DNA of 64,000 nt, from assembly GCF_940807255.1 (NCBI RefSeq), contig NZ_CALNWY010000004.1:1-64000 (forward strand), written 5' to 3'. This stretch comes from Mixta sp. Marseille-Q2659. Its GTDB lineage: Bacteria; Pseudomonadota; Gammaproteobacteria; Enterobacterales; Enterobacteriaceae. Below the pieces are notes generated by a model. That model did no database searches. It saw nothing but the letters and a program-made list of their open reading frames with translations, and was not told the origin of the DNA. The number at the start of each line of letters is the position of its first letter. Position 1 is the stretch's first letter. Of the stretch, positions 40,108 through 49,930 are shown one piece after another. The translations under genes were made by a program, and so were the position numbers.

Positions 40108-41196
40108 ATGTCACCTCAGCTATTTCGACTTATTCCGCTCGTGGCGCTGCTGGCGCTGGCGGGCTGTACCAGCAAACCAAAGACGCTGCAGCAAACGCCG
40201 CAGCAGATGCAGGCGCGTATCTCAGCGCTGTTGCCGGGCGATGTACGGCAGAAATCGGACTGGGCGAGCGACATCGCGACCGCGTTCCGCACCCAGGAGA
40301 TTGAAGCCAGCGACAGCAATATTTGCGCGACCATCGCCGTGGCCGATCAGGAAACCAACTTTAACGCCGATTCGCCGGTGCCGGGCCTGCCGAAAATCGC
40401 CTGGGGCGAGATCGATAAGCGTGCGGCGCGCCTGCATATTCCCGCTTTTCTGGTGCGCACCGCGCTGCTGATCAAATCGCCTGACGGGCGCAGCTACGCC
40501 GACCGTCTGGACAAGGTGCGCACGGAAAAAGAGCTGAGCGCCATCTTTGACGATTTTATTAATATGGTGCCGATGGGGCAGACGCTGTTTGGTAATCTTA
40601 ATCCGATCCATACCGGCGGGCCGATGCAGGTCAGCATCGCTTTTGCCGAGGCGCATGAAGAGGGCTATCCGTGGCCGATTGAAACCTCGGTGCGTCAGGA
40701 GGTGTTTACGCGTCACGGCGGCATCTGGTTCGGCGTAAAACATCTGTTGGGCTATCCGGTCAGCTATAGCGAGCCGCTTTACCGTTTCGCCGACTTTAAC
40801 GCCGGCTGGTACGCCAGCCGCAACGCCGCATTTCAGGCGGCGGTGGCGCGCGCTACCGGCATGAAGCTGGCACTGGACGGCGATTTGATCCTGTACGGCT
40901 CCGATAAGGCGGGTGCTACCGAGCTGGCGGTGCGTACGCTCTCCCGGCAGATTGATATGAGCGATCGCGCGATTCGCCGCGATCTGGAGAAGGGTGATAA
41001 GCTGGAGTTCGAGAAAAGCGAGCTGTGGCAGCAGGTGTTCGCACTGGCCGATAAGCAGGCGGGCCGCAAACTGCCGCGGGCGATACTGCCGGGTATCCGG
41101 TTGGAAAGCCCGAAAATCACCCGCAATCTGACTACCGCCTGGTTTGCCCAGCGCGTAAACAGTCGTTACCAGCAATGTATGGCGCGGGCTAAATAA
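40108..41196 (+). CDS. yaiW: DUF1615 outer-membrane lipoprotein, YaiW-like
   Basis: A 362-aa predicted lipoprotein with lipobox LAGC and Cys20. Long stretches match E. coli YaiW (for example INMVPMGQTLFG, GGPMQVSIAFAE, YRFADFNAGWYASRNAAFQ, LPGIRLESPKITRNLTTAWFA). E. coli YaiW (DUF1615) is a surface-exposed lipoprotein linked to SbmA and proline-rich peptide uptake. In E. coli it is next to sbmA; here it stands alone between moaE and a chemoreceptor, so it has moved. Start is preceded by AAGGACAGGT. Confidence 0.85.
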   Translation: MSPQLFRLIPLVALLALAGCTSKPKTLQQTPQQMQARISALLPGDVRQKSDWASDIATAFRTQEIEASDSNICATIAVADQETNFNADSPVPGLPKIAWGEIDKRAARLHIPAFLVRTALLIKSPDGRSYADRLDKVRTEKELSAIFDDFINMVPMGQTLFGNLNPIHTGGPMQVSIAFAEAHEEGYPWPIETSVRQEVFTRHGGIWFGVKHLLGYPVSYSEPLYRFADFNAGWYASRNAAFQAAVARATGMKLALDGDLILYGSDKAGATELAVRTLSRQIDMSDRAIRRDLEKGDKLEFEKSELWQQVFALADKQAGRKLPRAILPGIRLESPKITRNLTTAWFAQRVNSRYQQCMARAK

Positions 41197-41224
41197 AAAA
41201 GCCCCTGGCGTTAACGTCAGGGGC
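41191..41224 (-). terminator. Terminator for the chemoreceptor gene, minus strand
   Basis: GCCCCTGGCGTTAACGTCAGGGGC (read as arms GCCCCTG 41201-41207 and CAGGGGC 41218-41224) is followed on the minus strand by TTTTTTATTT. It lies 5 bp after the yaiW stop and about 260 bp after the chemoreceptor stop, so it serves the minus-strand transcript best. Confidence 0.7.
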
Positions 41225-41372
41225 GGGCGACAACGCGATTTCAGGGCGGCGCGGCGAAGCTGGCAGTGTTGCACCGGTCGGGAAGGTGAGGCGGCATCTG
41301 GCTGGTTAACAACGTTAGCATCAGCCAGACCATTTTCAACTGGATGTGCCTTCCTGCCGGACAACAATCTCG

Positions 41373-41488
41373 GCAGCCATGCCGCTTCCTCTGGATGGTG
41401 AAACGGCATCCCGCCATTCAGCAATTTTCCGCAGCCATACCGTTTCCATTGAAAGAGGCGACGGCCTTCCGCCATTCGGCATCCTTAA
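41373..41488 (-). repeat. 58-bp imperfect tandem duplication at the chemoreceptor 3' end
   Basis: GCAGCCAT recurs at 41373 and 41431, and GGCATCCCGCCATTCAGCA (41405) recurs as GGCCTTCCGCCATTCGGCA (41463), both with a 58-bp offset. A weaker third copy runs into the coding 3' end of the chemoreceptor (ATGCTGCTCCAGCTGGA near 41491 versus ATGCCGCTTCCTCTGGA at 41379). It appears to be copies of the gene end carried past the stop codon. Confidence 0.7.
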
Positions 41489-43431
41489 CCATGCTGCTCC
41501 AGCTGGAAAGTGGAAACGGTATCCGCCAGCTGGCGCGCCTGCTCTTCCAGCGAGGCGGCCGCAGCCGACATCTGTTGAACCAGCGCCGCGTTCTGCTGCG
41601 TAACGCCATCCATCTCATTGACCGCCACGCTGACCTGACTGATGCCCAGCGACTGCTCGTCCGAGGCGTTGACGATCTCACCGATAATCGTCTGCACCGC
41701 CGCCACCGATTCGGTCATGGTTTTCATGGTCTTACCGGTTTCGTTAACCAGCGCCACGCCGGCGCTGACGCGGGCAGCCGATTCCTCAATCAGCGCCGAG
41801 ATCTCTTTCACCGCTCCGGCCGAGCGTTGCGCCAGATTGCGCACTTCGGAGGCTACCACCGCAAAGCCGCGTCCCTGTTCACCGGCGCGCGCCGCTTCAA
41901 CGGCGGCATTCAGCGCCAGGATATTGGTCTGGAAGGCGATGCTGTTAATCAGGCTGGTAATATCACCAATCTTGCGCGAGCTTTCGTCAATCTGCGCCAT
42001 AATCTCAACCACCTGCTGTACCAGCGCCTCGCCGCGTCCGGCGACGGCCGTCGCGTTGCCGGTCAGCTCGGTGGCCTGATGCGCGTTATCCGCATTGAGC
42101 TTCACGGTAGCGGTTAACTGCTCCATGCTGGCCGCTGTCTCCTGCAGGGCAGATGCCTGCTGCTCGGTACGCGAAGAGAGATCGAGGTTGCCGCTGGCGA
42201 TTTCGCTGGCGCCGCTGCGCACCGAGGCGCTGGCGGTTATTATCTCTCCGACCATATTGCGTAGCTGCTGCTGCATGGTCTGCATGGCGTAGAAAATGCT
42301 TTGCTGGTCATGGGTCTGTACGGCGATGGATCGGCTTAAATCACCCTGCGCGACCGCCAGCGCCAGACTGGCTGCTTCTGCCGGTTCGCCGCCGATAGGA
42401 CGCGCCACTTTGCGGCTGAAGATCAGTCCCAGCACGCCGCATACCACCACAATGCTGACCAGCATCAGAATCAGCGCATAGATCAGCTGACGGTTGGCTG
42501 CCGCCATCACTTCGCTTACCGGCGCCACAATCGCCAGCCGCCACGGCGTGCCGCTGTTGCCGATGGCAACCGGCTGCCAGCTGATAAAGGCCGCCTCTTT
42601 CAGAAACGCATCCTGATATTCATGTACCGCAACGCTGTTTTCCTGCTTGCCTTGCCAGGCTTTGCCCGCCTGCGCCGCATCCGGACCGGCGATGATTTTG
42701 CCCTCGTGCGAGAGCAGCAGCGCATAGCCTTTGCCCTGCCAGGGCTTAATGGCGCTAATGGTTTTTTGCAGCGTGGCGAGAGAGATGTCAGAGGTCACTG
42801 AGCCTTTAAACTGACCATCCACGATAATGGGTGAGGCGATAGAAGTCAGCATCACATCCACACCGTCATAGGGATAGAGGTAGGGCTCCAGAATAACCTC
42901 TTTCATGCGCTGACGCGGCAGCAGATAGTAGTTGCCGCTGCCGGGATGTTCGTAATCCAGCAGATTCTGCACGCTGACCTGCCCATCCTTATCGTGGGTG
43001 GAATAGCGAACATAGCGCCCGGCGGGATCCTGTCCGGGCTGACCGGTAAATTCAGCATCTTTGCCATCAAAGGCGTTGGGTTCAAAAGCAAGCGAGATCG
43101 AGAGATATTCCTGATGTGCCTGCAGTGTGTTCAGCAACAGTTGATCGAGCGCCCGTCGATCCGTTATGCCTGCCTCTTTTAAACTCCAGGCGTCGGTGCG
43201 CAACGCACGCGCCGTATGTAGCGCCTCGTCGAGCTTATTCTGTACCTGTTGCGCATTAGCTTTAGCGATCTGTTGCAGATAATCCTGCGCCAGCTGACGC
43301 TGTTGCTGACGCGACTGGCTGCTCAGCAGGCCGATGGTAAGGATAAACCCAAGGGAGATCGTCACGACGCCGGTCAGCAGCATCAGGGTTCGGGTGCGCA
43401 TTTTGCGCCGGGCGGAAGAAATGGTAGACAT
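41485..43431 (-). CDS. Methyl-accepting chemotaxis protein with dCache sensor
   Basis: A 648-aa chemoreceptor. One membrane helix at about 14-35, a periplasmic double-Cache sensor domain (about 40-310, with [15 protein letters not shown] and [18 protein letters not shown]), a second helix ([23 protein letters not shown]), a HAMP domain, and a cytoplasmic signalling domain whose tip [23 protein letters not shown] contacts CheA/CheW. It lacks a C-terminal NWETF-type tether for CheR. dCache receptors often bind amino acids or small acids; no specific ligand can be read here. Not at this position in E. coli. Confidence 0.94.
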   Translation of the reverse strand: MSTISSARRKMRTRTLMLLTGVVTISLGFILTIGLLSSQSRQQQRQLAQDYLQQIAKANAQQVQNKLDEALHTARALRTDAWSLKEAGITDRRALDQLLLNTLQAHQEYLSISLAFEPNAFDGKDAEFTGQPGQDPAGRYVRYSTHDKDGQVSVQNLLDYEHPGSGNYYLLPRQRMKEVILEPYLYPYDGVDVMLTSIASPIIVDGQFKGSVTSDISLATLQKTISAIKPWQGKGYALLLSHEGKIIAGPDAAQAGKAWQGKQENSVAVHEYQDAFLKEAAFISWQPVAIGNSGTPWRLAIVAPVSEVMAAANRQLIYALILMLVSIVVVCGVLGLIFSRKVARPIGGEPAEAASLALAVAQGDLSRSIAVQTHDQQSIFYAMQTMQQQLRNMVGEIITASASVRSGASEIASGNLDLSSRTEQQASALQETAASMEQLTATVKLNADNAHQATELTGNATAVAGRGEALVQQVVEIMAQIDESSRKIGDITSLINSIAFQTNILALNAAVEAARAGEQGRGFAVVASEVRNLAQRSAGAVKEISALIEESAARVSAGVALVNETGKTMKTMTESVAAVQTIIGEIVNASDEQSLGISQVSVAVNEMDGVTQQNAALVQQMSAAAASLEEQARQLADTVSTFQLEQHG

Positions 43432-43631
43432 GGCGTTCCCCGGAAAAGGTTAAAAGTAAAATAACCTCCTGTCAGCAACGCTCCTTCTGCAGCAATTATC
43501 GGCAGCTAACCGGGTAAACTTTAACCGTTATGCCGCCGCCTCTGCGCCGATGAAAAGCGAGAGAAATGGCATAATCCATTAGATCTATGCCACACTTGGT
43601 AAACTTATCCATCAACACCATTGGGGGATCT

Positions 43632-44342
43632 ATGGATCGATTTCCACACTCGCAGGATACAATCGTGCAGCGCGCCAATACTGGCCTGCAAACTTATATG
43701 GCGCAGGTTTATGGCTGGATGACCTGTGGTCTGCTGCTGACCGCATTTATTTCCTGGTACGCGGCCAATACGCCAGCGGTGATGGAGCTGGTGTTTGCCA
43801 GCCGCATGACCTTTTTTGGGCTGGTAATTGCGCAGCTGGCGGTGGTTTTTGTGCTGTCGGGGTTGGTGCATAAGCTGAGCGGGGCGGTGGCTACCGCGCT
43901 GTTTATGCTCTATTCGGCGCTGACCGGCTTAACGCTGGCCAGTATTTTCCTGGTCTATACCTATTCATCCATTGCCAGCACCTTTTTTGTTACTGCCGGA
44001 ATGTTCGGCGCCATGAGCTTTTGGGGTTACACCACCAAACGCGATTTAAGCAAAATGGGCAGCATTCTGTTTATGGCGCTGATTGGTCTGCTGCTGGCTT
44101 CGCTGGTCAATTTCTGGCTGAAAAGTCCGGCGCTGATGTGGGCGATTACCTATATCGGCGTGCTGGTGTTTGTTGGCCTGACCGCCTATGACACCCAGAA
44201 GCTGAAAGCGATCGGCGAAAATATCGATACGCGTGATAAAGAAAATCTGCGTCGTTATTCGATCATGGGTGCCCTGACGCTCTATCTCGACTTTATCAAC
44301 CTGTTCCTGATGCTGCTGCGTATCTTTGGCAATCGCCGTTAA
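43632..44342 (+). CDS. ybhL: Bax1-I family inner-membrane protein
   Basis: A 236-aa protein with about seven membrane helices, matching E. coli YbhL throughout (GLQTYMAQVYGWMT, MLYSALTGLTLASIF, VFVGLTAYDTQKLK, LTLYLDFINLFLMLLRIFGNRR). The family includes the BsYetJ calcium-leak channel; the function of YbhL is unproven. Start MDRFPHSQD (43632) follows GGGGGATCT; the upstream ATG at 43587 is not conserved. Confidence 0.95.
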   Translation: MDRFPHSQDTIVQRANTGLQTYMAQVYGWMTCGLLLTAFISWYAANTPAVMELVFASRMTFFGLVIAQLAVVFVLSGLVHKLSGAVATALFMLYSALTGLTLASIFLVYTYSSIASTFFVTAGMFGAMSFWGYTTKRDLSKMGSILFMALIGLLLASLVNFWLKSPALMWAITYIGVLVFVGLTAYDTQKLKAIGENIDTRDKENLRRYSIMGALTLYLDFINLFLMLLRIFGNRR

Positions 44343-44394
44343 AGTGGAGACAGTTTCCACCGCGCCGCCGTCAGGCTATGTTGAGGCAGTAAAG

Positions 44395-44424
44395 AAAAAG
44401 GCCGATCGCAAGATCGGCCTTTTT
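44395..44424. terminator. Bidirectional terminator between ybhL and ybhN
   Basis: AAAAAGGCCGATC (44395-44407) pairs with GATCGGCCTTTTT (44412-44424) around a 4-nt loop, with A- and T-runs on the two sides, between convergent genes. Confidence 0.93.
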
Positions 44425-44449
44425 GTTGGGCGCTGTTTATATTGCTGCT

Positions 44450-45496
44450 CTATACCGTTTTCTCATGAGGGCTTAAATCTGGCTCCATGCCTTCGCGGCG
44501 CAGGTTGTTTGTCGCCTCTTGATCGTTACGCTCCTCCTGCCGCATTTTCTGCTCGTTCTTCACCCGCAGATGCTTCGCCCGGCTTTCCAGCCACAGATAA
44601 AGCACCAGCGCCAGCAGCAGCGGCACAATAAAGTAGAGAACGCGATAGGCGAGCAGGGCGGCGATAATCTGACCGTGACCGGCATGTTCGCCGCGCAGCA
44701 GCGCCAGGAAAACCGCCTCCAGGACGCCGATGCCTGCCGGAATATGAATTATCACCCCGGCGATACTGCTGATTAACAGCACGCCCAGCACCACCGGATA
44801 ATCGACGCTCTGGCCCAGCAGCAGCCAGATAATAGCGCCCATCACCATCCAGTTCGCGCTGGAGATAACGAACTGAAACAGCGCCATGCGCAGAGACGGC
44901 AGCGCCAGCTTCTGCCCTTTAATCGTCCAGCGGCGGCGTTTGGAAAAGGCGCAGGCGGCCAGATAAGCGATCACCAGCAGCGCCAGCAGGCCGCCAATCA
45001 GCCGCAGCGTACCTTCGCCAATAAACCAGCCGGGCGGTACCGGCACCATGCCGGCGGTAAAAATAATCCCCGCCAGCAAAATGTAGCCAAGCCAGTTGGT
45101 AGCGATGCTGAGCGAAAAAATCCGCGTGATGGTGCTGCCGCTCAGCCCCAAACGCGAATAGAGGCGATAGCGCATCGCCACGCCGCCGACCCAGGTGCTG
45201 AGCGTCAGGTTAAAGGCGTAACAGATAAAGGAGACCAGCATTACCTGCCGCTTGGCCAGCTTATGGCCGCAGTAGGCACGGCCAATCAAATCGTAGCCGC
45301 CGTAGGCAAGATAGCTCAGGATCACCAGACCGACCGCGCTGAGAATCGCCACACGGTTATAGTTAACGATGACCTTCCAGACATCTTCCCAGTTAACTTT
45401 ACGGGCGTAGACGACCAGCAGTACGACAACAGCAATAAAGAACAGCCAGGTAAGGATCTTCTTGGCCAGTTTCCATTTGGGATGAGCTTTTGACAT
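44450..45496 (-). CDS. ybhN: YbhN, UPF0104 membrane protein
   Basis: A 348-aa inner-membrane protein with about eight helices of the lysylphosphatidylglycerol-synthetase transmembrane family. It starts MSKAHPKWKLAKKILTWLFF as in E. coli and has a charged C-terminal tail of about 30 residues beyond the E. coli end. It is the third gene of ybhP-clsB-ybhN, and its start overlaps the end of clsB by 1 bp. E. coli work links YbhN to phospholipid/cardiolipin matters only loosely; function unknown. Confidence 0.94.
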   Translation of the reverse strand: MSKAHPKWKLAKKILTWLFFIAVVVLLVVYARKVNWEDVWKVIVNYNRVAILSAVGLVILSYLAYGGYDLIGRAYCGHKLAKRQVMLVSFICYAFNLTLSTWVGGVAMRYRLYSRLGLSGSTITRIFSLSIATNWLGYILLAGIIFTAGMVPVPPGWFIGEGTLRLIGGLLALLVIAYLAACAFSKRRRWTIKGQKLALPSLRMALFQFVISSANWMVMGAIIWLLLGQSVDYPVVLGVLLISSIAGVIIHIPAGIGVLEAVFLALLRGEHAGHGQIIAALLAYRVLYFIVPLLLALVLYLWLESRAKHLRVKNEQKMRQEERNDQEATNNLRREGMEPDLSPHEKTV

Positions 45497-46739
45497 CAGG
45501 ATTTGACCCCTTGTTTATCACTACCAACGCGATCCTGGGTTTCCAGTTCCGGCTGAACCGGCGGCGGCACCTGCTTTACTTTTGGCGTATGCGCGGGCAG
45601 CCAGCCAGCAATGGCGGGGAAGTGGCGCAGGAAATGGAACACAATGATGCTTTTGCTCAGCTGTAGCCAGGTGCGCTTCGGCAGCTTGTCTTCTTCCACG
45701 CGCACGCAATCCTCCTGCAGCAGGCGTTCCAGATTATTGCGCAGCGTCTGGTTAAACTGACGATCGTGAATAATCAGGTTTGCTTCCAGATTCAGTGACA
45801 GGCTGAGCGGATCGAGATTGCTGGAGCCGACCGTGGCCCACTGTTGGTCCTGCACCGCCACCTTGCCGTGCAGCGGACGACGGATATATTCATAAACCTC
45901 GACGCCGCCCTCCACCAGATAGTTATAGAGCAGCTCCGCGCCCACTTTACAATCGGCATATCCGGCTCGCCCTGCACGATAAGCTGCACGCGCACGCCAC
46001 GCTGCGCCGCGTTTTTCATTTCGCGCAGCAGGCGATAGCCAGGGAAAAAGTAAGCGTTGGCGATAATCACATCTTCCTTCGCGTTGCTCAGCATCTCCAG
46101 ATAGTGCTGCTCAATATCGTCACGGTGTTCATGATTGTCGCGATAAACAAACAGCGCCTGCGCATCGCCTGGCCGCTGGTTGACCGCCGGACGATGGGAG
46201 CGGTGTCCCCACCAGCGATGCGTCGGCGCTTCACTGCCGATCGCCTCCTGCACGAAGCGGCCAATATCATCAACAATTGGCCCTTTCACTTCGATGGCGT
46301 AATCCTGTTTGGCTTCCGGGCCATAATCGCTGTTATGTTCGGCGGAAAAGTTGATACCGCCGACAAAGGCGATCACGCCGTCAACCACCACAATTTTCCG
46401 GTGCAGCCGTCGGAAAACATTGGTACGCATCCCCATCACCAGCGGACGCGGATCGTAATAGAGAAAGCGCACGCCCGCCGAGGTGAGACTGGAGACAAAC
46501 TCATCCGACAGATCGGGCGAGCCGTAGCCATCAACCATCATCTCTATTCTCACGCCGCGCTTCGCAGCCGCGAGCAGTTCGCGATGCAGCGCCTTGCCGA
46601 CGTTATCTTCAAACAGAATAAAAGTTTCCAGCAGCACGCTCTGTTGCGCCCGTTGAATCGCGCCAAATACGCGCGGGAAAAACTGTTCACCGTTCTCCAG
46701 TAGCTGGATACGGTTACCGTCGCGCCAGCTTGTTGTCAT
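45496..46739 (-). pseudogene. clsB: Cardiolipin synthase B, frameshifted by one missing base
   Basis: A phospholipase D-type enzyme that makes cardiolipin from phosphatidylglycerol. The first half (from 46739) has HRKIVVVDGVIAFVGG, the first HxKx4D motif. At EPDMPIVK the frame breaks: GTA AAG TGG (from 45950) should read GTA AAA GTG. One A is missing from the run at 45946-45948. The next frame continues VGAELLYNYLVEGG with the second motif HGKVAVQDQQWATVGSSN and the expected end. Restored length is 414 aa (E. coli 413). The break separates the two catalytic motifs, so neither part alone should work. Confidence 0.92.
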
Positions 46740-47497
46740 AGGTGAATCTCCACCGCCAGCGGCGCATGATCGGAAAGATGAGACCAGGGCCGCATCGGTA
46801 ATGCTCTGGGATGACTGGCGCTGGCATTGCGCACATAAATGCGATCGAGCCGCAATACCGGGAAACGCGCCGGGAAGGTGCGCGCCGGACGCCCGCTTTT
46901 ATAGCTGAAGACCTCATCCAGATTGGCGCAGCGTTTCAGCATTTTATTCGCGCGCGTCTGCCAGTCGTTAAAATCGCCCGCAACCACCAGCGGCGCGTCG
47001 GCGGGCAGGGCGTCAATCATTTCGCACATCATCTTCATTTGCGCATGGCGATGGGCATCGCGCAGACCAAGATGTACGCACATCACGTGCAGAATTTGAT
47101 CCTGTTCCGGCAGCTGCAGCCGACAGTGCAGGACGCCGCGTTTTTCCGTACCCGCCACTGAAATATCACGGTTTTCATAATCGATAATCGGAAAGCGGGA
47201 AAGTACCGCGTTGCCGTGATGACCTTCAGGATAGACCGCGTTGCGCCCGTAGGCGAAATCGTTCCACATCGTATCGGCGAGAAACTCATAGTGTGGCGTG
47301 TCCGGCCAGTTTTCCACGTGCAGCGGATGCACGGCGTGGGTTCCCATCACCTCCTGCAAAAAAACAATGTCGGCGGAAGTGGCGCGTACCGCCTCACGCA
47401 GTTCAGGTAAAATAAAGCGCCGGTTAAAGCTGGTGAAACCCTTATGTGTATTAATTGTCAGGACTTTAAAGGAAAATCCTTGCGCTTTTTGTGACAT
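46736..47497 (-). CDS. ybhP: Endonuclease/exonuclease/phosphatase family protein YbhP
   Basis: A 253-aa EEP-fold protein. The metal and catalytic motifs are [14 protein letters not shown] (Glu), GDFNDW and the C-terminal [12 protein letters not shown] (Asp-His). Start [14 protein letters not shown] matches E. coli YbhP. It lies first in the ybhP-clsB-ybhN operon and overlaps clsB by 4 bp, so a role with membrane lipid is plausible but unproven; the substrate may be DNA or a phosphoester. Confidence 0.93.
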   Translation of the reverse strand: MSQKAQGFSFKVLTINTHKGFTSFNRRFILPELREAVRATSADIVFLQEVMGTHAVHPLHVENWPDTPHYEFLADTMWNDFAYGRNAVYPEGHHGNAVLSRFPIIDYENRDISVAGTEKRGVLHCRLQLPEQDQILHVMCVHLGLRDAHRHAQMKMMCEMIDALPADAPLVVAGDFNDWQTRANKMLKRCANLDEVFSYKSGRPARTFPARFPVLRLDRIYVRNASASHPRALPMRPWSHLSDHAPLAVEIHL

Positions 47498-47674
47498 ACT
47501 GGGGGCGCTCTCCTTTTTGTTTTGATTTCCGATAAAGTGTAGTCTTTGTCACAAAAGGGCGCTGACTTCCGCCGCGATTTGCGGCATTGTCCGAAAACTA
47601 CGTTACATTGAGGACATTCGTCATCGGCTTTGCCGACAACTTGGGCAGCGTTCAGTCGTTGTCAGGAGAAGAGG

Positions 47675-48067
47675 ATGAAATTGTTTAACCGTATACAGAT
47701 CGCTACCGGCCAACCCTGCCTGCATATTTCTTTACATCTGTTGATGCTTGTCGCTCTGGTTTGGGGCTGGCGTGAAAGGGCGTTGGTCGAAGTGAGCAGT
47801 GTACTGGTGGCGGCGTATGCCACGGTGTTTGTCGCCATGCTGTTAACGCAGCGTATTCCACGTTTGCGTCGCACCGGCGATTTTTTAGAAGAGATGACCA
47901 CCACCTACTATTTTGGCGCCGCTATGCTGGTGCTGTTCCTGGTTTCACGCGTTCTGCATAACAACCTGCTGCTGGCGTGCCTGGGCGTGGTGATGCTGTT
48001 AGGCCCTGCGCTGGTTTCGCTGCTGGCGAAAGAGCCGCCGCCGCGCATTGAAAAGAAGCGTAGCTAA
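47675..48067 (+). CDS. ybhQ: Inner-membrane protein YbhQ
   Basis: A 130-aa protein with four hydrophobic helices (about 16-34, 38-55, 78-95, 98-118). LEEMTTTYYFGAAMLVLFLVSRVLHNN and LLGPALVSLLAK match E. coli YbhQ, and it is divergent from ybhP as there. Start MKLFNRIQIATGQPC follows AGGAGAAGAGG; the longer frame from 47630 is not conserved. Function unknown. Confidence 0.9.
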   Translation: MKLFNRIQIATGQPCLHISLHLLMLVALVWGWRERALVEVSSVLVAAYATVFVAMLLTQRIPRLRRTGDFLEEMTTTYYFGAAMLVLFLVSRVLHNNLLLACLGVVMLLGPALVSLLAKEPPPRIEKKRS

Positions 48068-48086
48068 TCCCAGTTTCTTCACTTAT

Positions 48087-48116
48087 CGGGGCCGCATTAT
48101 GCGGCCCCGGCTTTTT
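48087..48116 (+). terminator. Terminator after ybhQ
   Basis: CGGGGCCGCAT (48087-48097) pairs with ATGCGGCCCCG (48099-48109) and is followed by GCTTTTT. The next gene on this strand, rhlE, starts 188 bp later. Confidence 0.9.
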
Positions 48117-48303
48117 CTGCCGTACGCCTTTTTTACATGACAGCGGCGCACTGCTATCCCCACGACGTGTAAACTGTTACACTGATCTCATTACGCACCG
48201 TAGTTTGTGCCCTTTCAACCGCTTGCTCAACAAGCGTCATGATTTTCCCCCCTGGAAACTGCACCGTTAACGACGGTCAGGGCGGAACCGGAGTTAAACC
48301 CCT

Positions 48304-49794
48304 ATGTCCTTTGATTCTCTCGGCCTGAACGCCGATATTTTGCGTGCCGTTGCCGAGCAAGGCTATCTTGAGCCTACTCCCGTCCAGCGTCAGGCAATCC
48401 CGGTGGTACTGGAAGGCCGCGATCTGATGGCCAGCGCGCAAACCGGCACCGGTAAAACCGCTGGTTTTACCCTGCCGATCCTGCAGCGTCTGAGCGCAAA
48501 AACGGCGGCGAAAGGCCGTCGCCCGGTACGCGCGCTGATCCTGACCCCGACGCGTGAACTGGCGGCGCAGGTCGGCGAAAACGTCAGCGATTACAGTAAA
48601 TACCTGAACCTGCGCTCGCTGGTGGTTTTCGGCGGCGTCAGCATTAACCCACAAATGATGAAACTGCGCGGCGGCGTGGATGTGCTGGTGGCGACACCGG
48701 GCCGTCTGCTCGACCTGGCGCAGCAGAATGCGGTCGATCTCTCCCAGGTGGAAATCCTGGTGCTGGATGAAGCGGATCGCATGCTCGATATGGGCTTTAT
48801 TCACGATATTCGCCGCGTGCTGGCACGTCTGCCGGCGAAACGTCAGAACCTGCTTTTCTCCGCGACCTTCTCCGATGAGATTAAAGCGCTGGCGGAAAAG
48901 CTGCTGGATAATCCCAGCCAGGTTGAAGTGGCGCGCCGCAATACCGCGTCTGAACAGATTACTCAGCACGTTCACTTTGTGGACAAAAAGCGTAAGCGGG
49001 AACTGCTGTCGCTGATGATCGGTGAGGGCAACTGGCAGCAGGTGCTGGTCTTTACCCGTACCAAGCATGGTGCCAACCATCTGGCCGAACAGCTGAATAA
49101 AGATGGCATCACCGCGGCGGCGATCCACGGCAATAAAAGCCAGGGCGCGCGTACCCGTGCCCTGAGCGATTTTAAAGGTGGACAGATTCGTGTGCTGGTC
49201 GCTACCGACATCGCGGCGCGTGGTCTGGATATCGAAGAGCTGCCGCACGTAGTCAACTATGAGCTGCCGAACGTGCCGGAAGATTATGTTCACCGTATCG
49301 GTCGTACCGGGCGTGCGGCGGCAACGGGCGAAGCGATTTCACTGGTCTGCGTCGATGAACATAAGCTGCTGCGTGATATTGAACGCCTGCTGAAACGTGA
49401 AATTCCGCGTCTGGCGAAGCCGGGCTTTGAGCCGGATCCGAGCATTAAAGCGGAGCCGATTATCAATGGCCGCCAGCAGCGCGGCGGCGGCGGCGGCGGT
49501 CGTAGCCAGGGTGGTCGCGGTCAGGGTGGACGTCCACAGGGCGGCGATCGCCAGCGTCAGTCTGCGACCGGCGAGCGTCAGCCGCGCCGTACCTCTGGCG
49601 AAGGCAACCAACCGCGCCGTGCGTCCGGTGAAGGCCAGCCACGCCGCACTTCCAGCGAAGGCAATCAGCCGCGCCGGACTTCGGGCGACAGCAGCCATCC
49701 GCGTCGCCTGTCCGGTGATGGCGCGCAGCCGCGTCGTCCTTCCGGTCAGCGTTCCGCGCAGGGACGCAGCGATAAGCCTTCCGGCAATCGTTAA
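48304..49794 (+). CDS. rhlE: ATP-dependent RNA helicase RhlE with long repeat tail
   Basis: A 496-aa DEAD-box helicase. Q motif [11 protein letters not shown], Walker [32 protein letters not shown] (DEAD box), SATF, and HRIGRTGRA are all present, so residues 1-370 form a complete helicase core. The tail is Gly/Arg rich (about 391-425) and then has six 9-10-residue repeats built on QPRRTSGEG (about 426-484). E. coli RhlE is about 40 residues shorter. It unwinds short RNA duplexes in ribosome maturation and with the degradosome. The tail should bind RNA without sequence preference (family inference). Confidence 0.95.
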   Translation: MSFDSLGLNADILRAVAEQGYLEPTPVQRQAIPVVLEGRDLMASAQTGTGKTAGFTLPILQRLSAKTAAKGRRPVRALILTPTRELAAQVGENVSDYSKYLNLRSLVVFGGVSINPQMMKLRGGVDVLVATPGRLLDLAQQNAVDLSQVEILVLDEADRMLDMGFIHDIRRVLARLPAKRQNLLFSATFSDEIKALAEKLLDNPSQVEVARRNTASEQITQHVHFVDKKRKRELLSLMIGEGNWQQVLVFTRTKHGANHLAEQLNKDGITAAAIHGNKSQGARTRALSDFKGGQIRVLVATDIAARGLDIEELPHVVNYELPNVPEDYVHRIGRTGRAAATGEAISLVCVDEHKLLRDIERLLKREIPRLAKPGFEPDPSIKAEPIINGRQQRGGGGGGRSQGGRGQGGRPQGGDRQRQSATGERQPRRTSGEGNQPRRASGEGQPRRTSSEGNQPRRTSGDSSHPRRLSGDGAQPRRPSGQRSAQGRSDKPSGNR

Positions 49795-49810
49795 TTCCGC
49801 TTTGCTGAAC

Positions 49811-49838
49811 ACGGCTACCTCAGGGTAGCCGTTTTTTT
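49811..49838 (+). terminator. Terminator after rhlE
   Basis: ACGGCTACC (49811-49819) pairs with GGTAGCCGT (49824-49832) over a TCAG loop and is followed by a T-run. Confidence 0.93.
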
Positions 49839-49930
49839 ATCCGCTCCGGCAATAAACGCGGGCTCAGGTGATTCTCACCTCTGCGCAAAAGGCGTAAACT
49901 TGCGCGTCAATTTTTTCAAAGGTATCTGTC

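Noticed and set aside
40222-41475. 417-aa minus-strand ORF over yaiW
   Set aside because: Shadow of the YaiW frame, which has a lipobox and long conserved blocks.
48277-49293. 338-aa minus-strand ORF over rhlE
   Set aside because: Shadow of the helicase core; the sense frame has every DEAD-box motif.
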